From NCBI GenBank assembly GCA_947451115.1, contig CANFXV010000009.1, positions 1 to 64,000 on the forward strand: a stretch of 64,000 bases of DNA. Direction: 5' to 3'. Under the pieces are notes generated by a model. That model ran no database searches. It was given only the letters and a program-made list of their open reading frames with translations, and had not been told where the DNA came from. A program made the position numbers and the translations under genes. Positions 26,055-33,559 of this stretch are shown one piece after another. Position 1 is the first letter of the stretch. Each line of letters begins with the position of its first letter. Source of the DNA: Bacteroidota bacterium. Its GTDB lineage: Bacteria > Bacteroidota > Bacteroidia > Chitinophagales > Chitinophagaceae.

Positions 26055-27025
26055 ACCAGAAGTAAGCTACAGCCTCTTCTTGCACTGGCATCTACCCTGC
26101 CAATGACCTTAAAACTGCCATCGGCAAAAACTTCTCCTAGGTCCTCTGTGGCTATAAAACTGCAGCTGTAAATATTAGCAAGATCGATGATATGCAATAC
26201 ACCCCTGCCTGTTTCTTTTAATGCCAATGGGTCTTCTTCATCTGCCACCAAAACCTTCATCCAGGGTGGGCATTTAAAAATACCTTCTTTTAATGAATAG
26301 GCCTGGCTAAGTAATTCCGTCATCCCGTATTCTGATTGAATATTATTCGTGCCTAAATTAGCAGATAAAACCTCATGCAATTCCTCTCTGGTCAATTCTG
26401 TTTTTCTTCCTTTCATTCCACCTGTTTCCACCACCTTGGTATGTAATAATTTTTGCGGAAAGGCTTCGGCAAAATCAGTCAAGGCAAAACTCACACCAAT
26501 TAACCAAACCGATTGCTTTGCCGCTTCTAATTTTTTTAGGGTGGCGTCTAATTTTTTAAAATCATCTAAATAAAACCCGCTGTCTGGATGATGGGAGGCT
26601 TGAATTAAATGATTGACCATGTATACTAAGGAAGAATGTTTGCGTTCTAAATAAGAAGGCAATAAGCCAAGTATGCAATAATCACTAGGGGATCCATAAA
26701 ATAAATTAAAACATTTCAAAAAGCTTTGCTCATACAAATGAATGTCTTGCACCCAATGCCTGCTCACCACATCTTGGGTGGTACCACTACTTTCAAATAA
26801 ATTGCTTGGTTTAGGTCCAATGCGTATTTCTTGCGTTTTATAAAAAGAGATGGGTAAAAATGGAATAGAACTTAAGTCCTGAGCATCACTTTTGTTTAGG
26901 TTAACCCATTGTTGATATACTTCATTCTGCTTCGCCTGCCACTGAAATATAATTTTAGCAACCCCAAAAAAATCTTCCTTGGGCAAAGTCCATAAATCCT
27001 GTGGGTTAATAGGGGGCTGAATCAC
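26051..27025 (-). CDS. LuxE/acyl-adenylate-type acyltransferase-like protein
   Basis: 324 residues, similar in plan to the LuxE acyl-protein synthetase family (PF04443), a branch of the acyl-adenylate enzymes. Visible marks are FLPISFYKTQEI, the phosphate-binding LFESSGTTQDVVSRHW near residue 78, GMKGRKTELTREEL, IQSEYGMTELLSQAY and GRGVLHIIDLANIYSCSFIATEDLG, ending GRVDASARRGCSLLLV. LuxE activates fatty acids with ATP and holds the acyl group on a Cys. There are no luxCDAB genes here, so light emission is not implied. In Bacteroidota such stand-alone proteins have no agreed role. Confidence 0.82.
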   Translation of the reverse strand: MIQPPINPQDLWTLPKEDFFGVAKIIFQWQAKQNEVYQQWVNLNKSDAQDLSSIPFLPISFYKTQEIRIGPKPSNLFESSGTTQDVVSRHWVQDIHLYEQSFLKCFNLFYGSPSDYCILGLLPSYLERKHSSLVYMVNHLIQASHHPDSGFYLDDFKKLDATLKKLEAAKQSVWLIGVSFALTDFAEAFPQKLLHTKVVETGGMKGRKTELTREELHEVLSANLGTNNIQSEYGMTELLSQAYSLKEGIFKCPPWMKVLVADEEDPLALKETGRGVLHIIDLANIYSCSFIATEDLGEVFADGSFKVIGRVDASARRGCSLLLV

Positions 27026-27045
27026 ATTTAATTATTTATACATTG

Positions 27046-27053
27046 CAAAAGTA
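27046..27053 (-). promoter_or_regulatory. -7 box (TACTTTTG) of the LuxE-like gene
   Basis: Exact TAnnTTTG match on the minus strand, 20 nt before the ATG at 27025. Confidence 0.45.
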
Positions 27054-27146
27054 TTCAATATCTAGTCATAAAAAGCAGTTCTATTGGATAGGGTCAAATA
27101 ATCCCATAAAGTAGTATCTTGCATTAGACAATTTTAAACAAAATTT

Positions 27147-28274
27147 ATGGCAAAATCTACCGTTAAAAAACCAGCCGCAAAAGCAAAAAAAGAATTGATT
27201 AACGCCGATGCTTATCAATTTTTATCTAACTATATTAACAATCCCTCCCCTGTGGGTTTTGAAACCAGTGGCCAAAAAATTTGGTTGGACTATCTTACTA
27301 AATATGTAGATACCACTTTCACTGATCCTTATGGAACAGCCGTTGGGGTAATTAACCCCACTGCGCCTTTTAAAGTAGTTATAGAAGCGCATGCAGATGA
27401 AATTAGCTGGTTTGTGAATTACATTAATGAACAAGGCTTAATTCATTTAAAAAGAAATGGTGGTGTTGACCATCAAATTGCCCCTTCGATGCGTGTTTGG
27501 ATTCATGGCAAAAAAGGTCCGGTGAAAGCAGTATTTGGATGGCCTGCCATTCATACCCGCTTAAGCAATCCAGAACAAAAAGAACCTCAACCAAAAGTGG
27601 ACAATCTAACCTTGGATTGTGGTGCAAGATCAAAAAAGGAAGTGGAAGCCTTAGGTATTCATGTTGGTGCAGTGGTAACTTATCAAGAAGGCATGGACGA
27701 ATTGGCCAACGACTTTATTATTGGTCGTGCTTTTGATAATAGAGTGGGTGGATTTATGATTGCTGAAGTTGCCCGTATGTTAAAAGAAAATAAAAAGAAA
27801 TTACCATATGGCTTGTACATTGTCAATGCAGTGCAGGAAGAAATTGGTTTAAGAGGTGCTGAGATGATCGCTAGAAGAATCAAACCCAATATCGCCATCA
27901 TCACCGATGTGACCCATGATACACATACCCCAATGATCAACAAAGCCATTGAAGGGGATATCCAATGTGGCAAAGGCCCTTCCTTAGCCTATGCGCCAGC
28001 GATACATAATAAATTATTGGCCATTGTGGAAGACATAGCTAAAGCAAAAAAGATTCCTGTACAATTTAGAACCCTAAGCAGAAGCACGGGAACCGATACT
28101 GATAGTTTTGCTTATGCCAATGATGGTTGTCCTTCTGTCTTAATATCCATTCCATTAAGATACATGCATACCACCGTTGAAATGATTCATAAAAAAGACA
28201 TTGTAGATACTATTCAATTGATGTATGAAACTTTGTTGGTACTTTCTCCAAAGACCAATTTAAGCTACCTATAA
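27147..28274 (+). CDS. M42 family metallopeptidase
   Basis: 375 residues. The metal-site residues of the M42 co-catalytic aminopeptidases are present in order: H82 and D84 in EAHADEISWFV, D197 in RAFDNRVGG, E231-E232 in VQEEIGLRGA, D254 in IITDVTHDTH and H341 in YMHTTVEMIH. M42 enzymes form large tetrahedral shells and trim peptides from the N-terminus. A Lys/Ala-rich N-terminal extension (residues 1-16) is unusual for the family. The stop shares one base with the start of the amidotransferase gene (TAATG), a sign of translational coupling. Confidence 0.92.
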   Translation: MAKSTVKKPAAKAKKELINADAYQFLSNYINNPSPVGFETSGQKIWLDYLTKYVDTTFTDPYGTAVGVINPTAPFKVVIEAHADEISWFVNYINEQGLIHLKRNGGVDHQIAPSMRVWIHGKKGPVKAVFGWPAIHTRLSNPEQKEPQPKVDNLTLDCGARSKKEVEALGIHVGAVVTYQEGMDELANDFIIGRAFDNRVGGFMIAEVARMLKENKKKLPYGLYIVNAVQEEIGLRGAEMIARRIKPNIAIITDVTHDTHTPMINKAIEGDIQCGKGPSLAYAPAIHNKLLAIVEDIAKAKKIPVQFRTLSRSTGTDTDSFAYANDGCPSVLISIPLRYMHTTVEMIHKKDIVDTIQLMYETLLVLSPKTNLSYL

Positions 28275-29068
28275 TGACTAAGCCCATCATTACAATTGCC
28301 ATCATTGATTTGTATGATGGAACTACGAATGTGGGTATGGAATGCATTATCAATATTATAAATAATTGGGGGGTTAAAAGAAATTTTACCATTGAGCCTA
28401 CTATTTTTAAATTAAGGGAGTCTAATGAAATTCCAGACCACCAATTTGATATTTATATTTCTTCTGGCGGACCAGGCTCTCCCTTAGATTCTATAAATTC
28501 AAGTTGGGACAATTTATACATTCAATGGTTGGAAAAAATGTTGGAATTGAACAAGCCTGTTTTTTTAATTTGTCATAGTTTTCAAATGGCTTGCAGGCAT
28601 TTTAATTTAGGTAGCATCGGATTAAGAAAGTCTCGACAAATTGGGGTCTTGCCTGTGCACCCTTTATGTGCCGATCCAATTTTTGAAGGATTGGACGACC
28701 CTTTCTATGCATTAGAAAGTAGGGCCTATCAAATTGTAGCCCCTAATGACGAAGCGATAACAAAAATGGGTGCTACCATTATTGCACTTGAAAAAATTAG
28801 ACCTCAGGTTCCTTTAGAAAGAGCCATTATGGCCATACGATTTAATGAAAATATGATTGGTGTGCAATTTCATCCAGAAGGGGAACCAAAGGCTTTGCAT
28901 GTTTTTTTAAATAACCCAGACTTAAAAAAAGTAATTATTGAAGAATTTGGAATTGAAAAATGGGAGAAAAATATGGCCTATTTAGACGACCCCTCTAAAA
29001 TTCAAAAAACATCCGAAAATCTTATCCCTAATTTTCTAGACGCTGCTATTCAATTTAAAAAGCATTAA
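28274..29068 (+). CDS. Stand-alone class I glutamine amidotransferase
   Basis: 264 residues with the full GATase1 triad: C100 in VFLICHSFQMAC, H200 and E202 in GVQFHPEGEP. The oxyanion loop is YISSGGPGSPLDS near 61-73. GATase1 domains release ammonia from glutamine and hand it to a synthase partner. The protein looks like the amidase half of GMP synthase, but the ATP-pyrophosphatase half is not present. The natural partner is the ATP-grasp-like gene 8 nt downstream. A ~50-residue C-terminal extension follows the triad. Confidence 0.85.
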   Translation: MTKPIITIAIIDLYDGTTNVGMECIINIINNWGVKRNFTIEPTIFKLRESNEIPDHQFDIYISSGGPGSPLDSINSSWDNLYIQWLEKMLELNKPVFLICHSFQMACRHFNLGSIGLRKSRQIGVLPVHPLCADPIFEGLDDPFYALESRAYQIVAPNDEAITKMGATIIALEKIRPQVPLERAIMAIRFNENMIGVQFHPEGEPKALHVFLNNPDLKKVIIEEFGIEKWEKNMAYLDDPSKIQKTSENLIPNFLDAAIQFKKH

Positions 29069-29076
29069 GCATTTAT

Positions 29077-30273
29077 ATGATTTTAAGTATAAGGCAACAA
29101 TTCAATACATCATTTACAGCAGAAAAATACCAAGACTATCTTTCTGCCATTATGAATAGCTATCCCAATGCCTTGGACTTTAGAATTGCAGAAACCCCTA
29201 TTTTTATCGATGCTGCATTTACAGCCGCCATGCTTGAACTAGGCCATTATGTTAGCGAAGAGATTTTGAGTGCCGATTTTAAAAAAAATACCCAAGCCTC
29301 TTTAGCCGGGCAGCCCATCACCCCCAATGAAACCGAACATCCAGATTGTATGGTAATGGATTTTGCCATTACTTTGGATGAGAAAAATAATTTAGTACCT
29401 AAACTAATTGAACTGCAGGGCTTCCCATCTTTGTTTGCTTTTGAATTACTACAAGATGAAGCTTTAAAAAACAATTTTAATCTTCCCCCTAATTACAGTC
29501 CATTTTTAAATGGGTACGATAAAGAAAAATACTTAGCCCATTTGAAACAGGTCATTTGCGGCACCAAGGGCGAACATGCCGTCTTACTTGAATTGTATCC
29601 CCATCAACAAAAAACAAGGATTGATTTTTATTGCACTCAAAAATACTCAGGCATACCTATTGTATGCATCACAGAATTAATTCAAAAAGGACGCGAACTA
29701 TTTTACATAAGCAATGGTACCCCGATCAAAATTGATCGCATCTACAATAGAATTGTGATGGATGAATTAAATAGACAACCCAAGGCCATACAAGCAATGG
29801 GGGAAATTTTACAAAGCGATCTAGACATTAGTTGGGTAACCCATCCTCATCATTTTTTTAGAATAAGTAAATTTTTACTACCTTTTTTACATCATCCTTT
29901 GATTCCCCAAACGCAGTTTGTTCACGCATTAAAATCAATACCTAAAAATTTAGAGGCCTATATATTAAAACCCCTTTTTTCATTTGCTGGACAAGGCGTC
30001 ATTATCGATATTCAAGCCGGCGACATTGAATCCTTAGCTCATCCCGAACAATGGATTTTACAAGAAAAAGTAAAATACGCCGAATGCATCGAAACCCCTT
30101 CTGGCCCAGCCAAAGCAGAAATTAGATTATTTTATTTCTGGGATGATGTCCGCCAAAAATACATAGCCACCATGAACCTAGCCCGATTAAGCAAAGGTCT
30201 GATGATTGGCGTTGATTACAATAAAAACAAACAATGGGTGGGCGGCAGTTTGGCTTATTTTGAAACCAAGTAA
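29077..30273 (+). CDS. ATP-grasp-like ligase of unknown substrate
   Basis: 398 residues; not matched to a named enzyme. The C-terminal third shows ATP-grasp features: K298 in AYILKPLFSFAGQGV with a Gly-rich loop (G305, G307), the hinge-like WILQEKVKYAEC (E330), an acidic and basic pair in KAEIRLFYFW (E348, R350), and N367 in MNLARLSKGLMIGV. The N-terminal part carries VMDFAITLDE and LIELQGFPSLFAFELLQ, which resemble blocks of permuted ATP-grasp proteins. ATP-grasp enzymes join a carboxylate to an amine through an acyl-phosphate. Coupled to an amidotransferase, it could amidate a carboxylate or ligate an amino compound. Confidence 0.7.
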   Translation: MILSIRQQFNTSFTAEKYQDYLSAIMNSYPNALDFRIAETPIFIDAAFTAAMLELGHYVSEEILSADFKKNTQASLAGQPITPNETEHPDCMVMDFAITLDEKNNLVPKLIELQGFPSLFAFELLQDEALKNNFNLPPNYSPFLNGYDKEKYLAHLKQVICGTKGEHAVLLELYPHQQKTRIDFYCTQKYSGIPIVCITELIQKGRELFYISNGTPIKIDRIYNRIVMDELNRQPKAIQAMGEILQSDLDISWVTHPHHFFRISKFLLPFLHHPLIPQTQFVHALKSIPKNLEAYILKPLFSFAGQGVIIDIQAGDIESLAHPEQWILQEKVKYAECIETPSGPAKAEIRLFYFWDDVRQKYIATMNLARLSKGLMIGVDYNKNKQWVGGSLAYFETK

Positions 30274-30311
30274 GCTATAATTGCAAATACTTTTAAAAGC
30301 AACTAAAACAT

Positions 30312-30319
30312 TATTTTTG
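30312..30319 (+). promoter_or_regulatory. -7 box (TATTTTTG) of the 30.3-kb barrel gene
   Basis: Exact TAnnTTTG match 17 nt before the ATG at 30337, so this gene may be transcribed apart from the upstream cassette. Confidence 0.45.
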
Positions 30320-30336
30320 TAGTCAATACCGCATTT

Positions 30337-31116
30337 ATGAAATTTATCAAGTACACTTTCAACTCTATATCTTTTTTATTCCTTTTTTTGGGACTTAACT
30401 TCATCGCACAAAATGCAAATGCACAAGATGCAGGCGAAATTCAAGTGTATGGATCTGCGACCACCCCAAAGTATACCACTATGATTGAATTGCATAATAA
30501 TTATACTTTTGAAGGTCCAAAATCCAATACCAACTATCACCCCTTTTTACAAACTTTAGAAGTAACCACAGGGCTATCAAAAGACGCAGAATTGGGATTC
30601 TATGTTTTTACCTATAACCTTGATGGAAAACTACAATATACAGGCTCTCATATCAGACCAAGAATCAAAGCACCTGATAACTGGAATTGGCCCTTGGGTG
30701 TAAGCTTATCCACGGAACTTGGATTTGATAAAGACCCATTCACCAATGATTTAGATTGGGGCGCAGAAATCAGACCCATCTTTGACAAAACTATAGGAGA
30801 TCATTATTGGGCATTTAATCCTAGTTTGGGTGTTTCCTTTACCAATAAAGAAACCTTATTTGAACCCAGTTTTAAATATGCTTATGCGAGTTCTCCTAAG
30901 GCCAATATTGGATTTGAATATTATGGCAATACAGGTAAATTATTTAGTCCTTATAAATTACCCAATCAAGAACATCAGCTATACTTGGTCATAGATTTAT
31001 TCTTACACCCACTCTATGAATTTAATTTTGGCATTGGCAAAGGCTTAACAGAAAGTTCCAACGGGCTCAATGTAAAATGCTATGTAGGCAGAAGAATCAA
31101 TTGGAAACAAAAATAG
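30337..31116 (+). CDS. Predicted outer-membrane beta-barrel protein
   Basis: 259 residues with a long signal peptide (ending ANAQ at about residue 31). The mature part has alternating strands with aromatic girdles: YTTMIELHNNYTFEG, ELGFYVFTYNLDG, WGAEIRPIFD, HYWAFNPSLGVSF, EPSFKYAYAS and NIGFEYYGNTG. It probably makes a small 10- to 12-stranded barrel. The ELGFYVF / GAEIRPI pattern recalls small transporter-like barrels of proteobacteria. The substrate is unknown. It is convergent with the next gene, 2 nt apart. Confidence 0.75.
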   Translation: MKFIKYTFNSISFLFLFLGLNFIAQNANAQDAGEIQVYGSATTPKYTTMIELHNNYTFEGPKSNTNYHPFLQTLEVTTGLSKDAELGFYVFTYNLDGKLQYTGSHIRPRIKAPDNWNWPLGVSLSTELGFDKDPFTNDLDWGAEIRPIFDKTIGDHYWAFNPSLGVSFTNKETLFEPSFKYAYASSPKANIGFEYYGNTGKLFSPYKLPNQEHQLYLVIDLFLHPLYEFNFGIGKGLTESSNGLNVKCYVGRRINWKQK

Positions 31117-31118
31117 TT

Positions 31119-31919
31119 TTAGATTTTTTTTCTGTGCTTAGGTAGTGCATTAAAAAATAGATAATCCCAACTAATTCCAACGCTGCGTGAGGTTAATCTA
31201 TTGCTTTCATTGACTAGAGGCCATCTATAAAATAAATTCAATTTGGATTGGCTATTAAAGATCAATTGAATGGCAGGTGCTAGGTCAACATAATGCGCTT
31301 TGTCTGAAAATAGGGTTTGCCCAATCAATTCTAGATAAAGATTGACATTGGTTTGACCATAAGAGGTATACTGTTTCGGATACACTAAAAGCCCATTAGA
31401 AAAACTATACTGAACACCTCCTTTACCACTGCTAGCCAAAGCCTCTTGTTTGATCAAAGTGCCTAGCGTCAAAGAGCTTGCCCATTTGTGTTTTAATTGT
31501 GTAATAATCAAGCCGCCATGAAGCACTGATTCTTGACCATCTAACAAAATAGAATTGGTTGGTATTGCATTGGAAGAACTATTGATGGATCTGAAAAATA
31601 CAGCCATTCTTAAATGTTCATAAACCGCATCTTTACTATAAAATCGATATTGGGTGTACCATTCCCATGATTTAAAATTGGTACCTAAATGAGACATCCA
31701 TTTTTTTGACAAACTAAATTCTAATTGTGTATTAAAATTATTGGCAGTTTCTTTTCCTGTCATGGCGCTATAGGACTGTTTGATTAAAACAGACCTGGCT
31801 GGCATAATACTAGCAGGCTCACTGTTTACATACAATTCCTGCGCTTTTGAATCTAATGACCCAAAAAAAGAAGCGCCAATGCATAAAATATAAACCGATA
31901 ATTTTTTAATAAAACGCAT
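31119..31919 (-). CDS. Predicted outer-membrane protein at the end of the metal-binding cluster
   Basis: 266 residues with a signal peptide (SKAQ). The early stretch SEPASIMPARSVLIKQSYSAMTG and a series of alternating strands (QLEFSLSKKWMSHLG, EWYTQYRFYS, LRMAVFFRSI, QYSFSNGLLVYP, VNLYLELIGQTL, SVGISWDYLFFNALP) point to a beta-barrel. It begins 17 nt after the end of an HMA-domain gene on the same strand. This suggests a metal-related outer-membrane role, but no metal motif is present in it. Confidence 0.72.
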   Translation of the reverse strand: MRFIKKLSVYILCIGASFFGSLDSKAQELYVNSEPASIMPARSVLIKQSYSAMTGKETANNFNTQLEFSLSKKWMSHLGTNFKSWEWYTQYRFYSKDAVYEHLRMAVFFRSINSSSNAIPTNSILLDGQESVLHGGLIITQLKHKWASSLTLGTLIKQEALASSGKGGVQYSFSNGLLVYPKQYTSYGQTNVNLYLELIGQTLFSDKAHYVDLAPAIQLIFNSQSKLNLFYRWPLVNESNRLTSRSVGISWDYLFFNALPKHRKKI

Positions 31920-31936
31920 AAGTTAGCATTGAAAAA

Positions 31937-32383
31937 TTAAAAGTTTAAATAATAAATACCCGCTGTTGGAAGTAACTCTTTATTTACAATGTTCACTTTC
32001 TGAGGATTTGTTATATTTTTTGCACCAGTTAATTTCCACTTAAATTGATAGCCATCTAGGGAGACCACTTCATTATCGATTGCTTTACTCATTGGAAAAT
32101 TAGCAGTCAATTGCATCGTTTCTATAGCAAAACCAGCGTCATATACCGCTTCTCTAATTTGCTCAATTTTTACTTTATCTGGAGACTTAAAAGCCAAACT
32201 ATAACTAGACTTATCAATATCCACTTTCACCTCAGCTACAAAATCTAATGCCGACAAAGCCTTAAAAATAGCCTTAGAGCACATAGAGCAAGTAAGTCCG
32301 CTTGCGACTAGTTCTACCGATTGTACTTGCGCTTTTGCATTTGTACTTAAAAAGAAAAATAAACCTATAATTAAATACCTCAT
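31937..32383 (-). CDS. Secreted HMA-domain protein
   Basis: 148 residues. A signal peptide (about 1-18, TNAKAQ) is followed by one heavy-metal-associated ferredoxin-like domain. The metal-binding loop is GLTCSMCSKA with C32 and C35, and REAVYDAGFAIE closes the fold. This is like MerP or the copper chaperones but periplasmic. About 60 further residues (VVSLDGYQFKWKLTGAKN... ) form a C-terminal part of unknown fold. It sits between two other small secreted genes on the same strand. Confidence 0.85.
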   Translation of the reverse strand: MRYLIIGLFFFLSTNAKAQVQSVELVASGLTCSMCSKAIFKALSALDFVAEVKVDIDKSSYSLAFKSPDKVKIEQIREAVYDAGFAIETMQLTANFPMSKAIDNEVVSLDGYQFKWKLTGAKNITNPQKVNIVNKELLPTAGIYYLNF

Positions 32384-32447
32384 TTAAATAATTTTTAGAA
32401 AAAAAATGAAACAATTGGAAATTAAAATTTCAGCACCCTGAAATAAT

Positions 32448-32509
32448 AAAAACATCACCAACTACCTATTATTTTAATTTAAATAAATAAAATAATTGAT
32501 GATGTTTTT
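32448..32509 (-). terminator. Terminator after the Cys-rich HMA gene
   Basis: AAAAACATCA (32448-32457) pairs with TGATGTTTTT (32500-32509), with a further inner TTATTTTA / TAAAATAA pairing. On the minus strand the T-run comes after the stem. It divides the Cys-rich HMA gene (ends 32521) from the next HMA gene. Confidence 0.65.
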
Positions 32510-32520
32510 AAGCTTACCAA

Positions 32521-33003
32521 TTATTTGCAGCAAGCGCCATCTTTGCAACATTTAGCGTCCTTCTTGCAACATCCCATTTCTTTGTTATCGCTAGACATTC
32601 CTTTTTTGCAGGTTACCCCATCTGCACAGCAGCTGGCACCTGGCTTGCAACAGTTGGCAGTTTCTGCCACTGCAGTTTTGCTCATTCTCTCATATTGGCA
32701 ACACTCGTCTAATTTACCATATGCCTCAGCAGTAGCAACTTTATGCTCTGTATCATAACCAGCAGCGGCCACTGCGTCTTCTATTTTATCGGTAGATGTT
32801 TTTGACGCATCAAAGGTTACTTTTAAAACTTTGGCCACTTTGTCCCAATCAGCTGATGTTGCACCAGCTTGTTTAGCCGCTTTTTCAATATGACCTTTGC
32901 ACATTCCGCAGTTTCCTGCTACTTTAATTTGATGCGCATTTTGTGCTTGTAAAGCAAAATTGGAGATTAAAATAAACCCCGCTAATACTATAAAATTTTT
33001 CAT
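32521..33003 (-). CDS. Secreted HMA-domain protein with metallothionein-like Cys-rich tail
   Basis: 160 residues. A signal peptide (ALQAQ) precedes one HMA domain with the loop AGNCGMCKGHIEKAAKQAG (C32, C35). After about residue 98 the protein becomes a Cys-rich tail with six CC pairs and one single Cys (DECCQ, NCCKPGASCCADGVTCKKG, GCCKKDAKCCKDGACCK), so 13 of 63 residues are Cys. The tail should hold several soft metal ions such as Cu(I), Zn or Cd, or act as a sink outside the cytoplasm. HMA and Cys-rich tail in one exported chain is unusual. Confidence 0.85.
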   Translation of the reverse strand: MKNFIVLAGFILISNFALQAQNAHQIKVAGNCGMCKGHIEKAAKQAGATSADWDKVAKVLKVTFDASKTSTDKIEDAVAAAGYDTEHKVATAEAYGKLDECCQYERMSKTAVAETANCCKPGASCCADGVTCKKGMSSDNKEMGCCKKDAKCCKDGACCK

Positions 33004-33040
33004 GACTTACTATTTAATAATTTTTGAATAATGAACAAGG

Positions 33041-33073
33041 ATGGCCGGGTCTAATTTTTAGACAGCTGGCCAT
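33041..33073. other. Nested inverted repeat in the gap before the Cys-rich HMA gene
   Basis: ATGGCC (33041-33046) pairs with GGCCAT, and inside it GTCTAA pairs with TTAGAC. There is no T-run after it on either strand. It is in the leader of the minus-strand HMA gene, so it could be a control element or a weak terminator of the gene upstream. Confidence 0.35.
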
Positions 33074-33110
33074 TGGCACTAATGCCATAACACAAGTGCA
33101 TGAAAAAAAA

Positions 33111-33467
33111 TCAAATTAAATAAACGCAGATAAACTCATAGATAGGAGGGCCTGTATCTATTAAAGACTTTTTAGAAATAAAAGTCTTGGCATTCAATGC
33201 TAAAACAGCAGTATAATTATTTGTATATGTAGGCTTGTGAATGCTAAGATTTAAATGCTTAACAAGTGAAGTAGCAGTTACTTGAAACTGATGCTGGTCT
33301 TGAGACTTTAAATACACTGTTTTTTCAGAACAGCATAAGTCTTTTTTAGCAGGCTTGCCACACTTGCATGTTTTTACCTTACCTGCACATAGATGGGTAG
33401 TAGCTGTTGCGCCGATACTAGCAACAGCATATAACAAAACTAAAAATATAGTAATTACCCTTTTCAT
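33111..33467 (-). CDS. HYC_CC_PP family-like small exported protein
   Basis: 118 residues. A signal peptide (about 1-20) is followed by HLC at 25-27, CKC at 34-36, CC at 45-46 and a PP pair at 107-108 (DTGPPIYEFICVYLI). This order fits the HYC_CC_PP proteins, named after their motifs and common in Bacteroidota near metal genes and TonB-dependent receptors. The role is not known; metal binding is likely from the Cys and His residues. A -7 box sits 5 nt before the ATG. The next genes on the strand are the two HMA proteins. Confidence 0.78.
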   Translation of the reverse strand: MKRVITIFLVLLYAVASIGATATTHLCAGKVKTCKCGKPAKKDLCCSEKTVYLKSQDQHQFQVTATSLVKHLNLSIHKPTYTNNYTAVLALNAKTFISKKSLIDTGPPIYEFICVYLI

Positions 33468-33472
33468 TACCC

Positions 33473-33480
33473 CAAAGGTA
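33473..33480 (-). promoter_or_regulatory. -7 box (TACCTTTG) of the HYC_CC_PP-like gene, predicted leaderless
   Basis: Exact TAnnTTTG match on the minus strand, 5 nt before the ATG at 33467. Confidence 0.55.
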
Positions 33481-33559
33481 AGACCTTATTGGAAGACCCT
33501 ATAAAATTGCTGTTAAAAATAAGACGATTTTGGTCAGCCTTAGCCCTGACCAAGCTTAG

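Noticed and set aside
26051-27025. Bioluminescence gene luxE
   Set aside because: No luxA, luxB, luxC or luxD is near; the similarity covers only the acyl-adenylate core.
28274-29068. GMP synthase (guaA)
   Set aside because: Only the amidotransferase domain is present; the ATP-pyrophosphatase and dimerisation domains are absent in this and the next gene.
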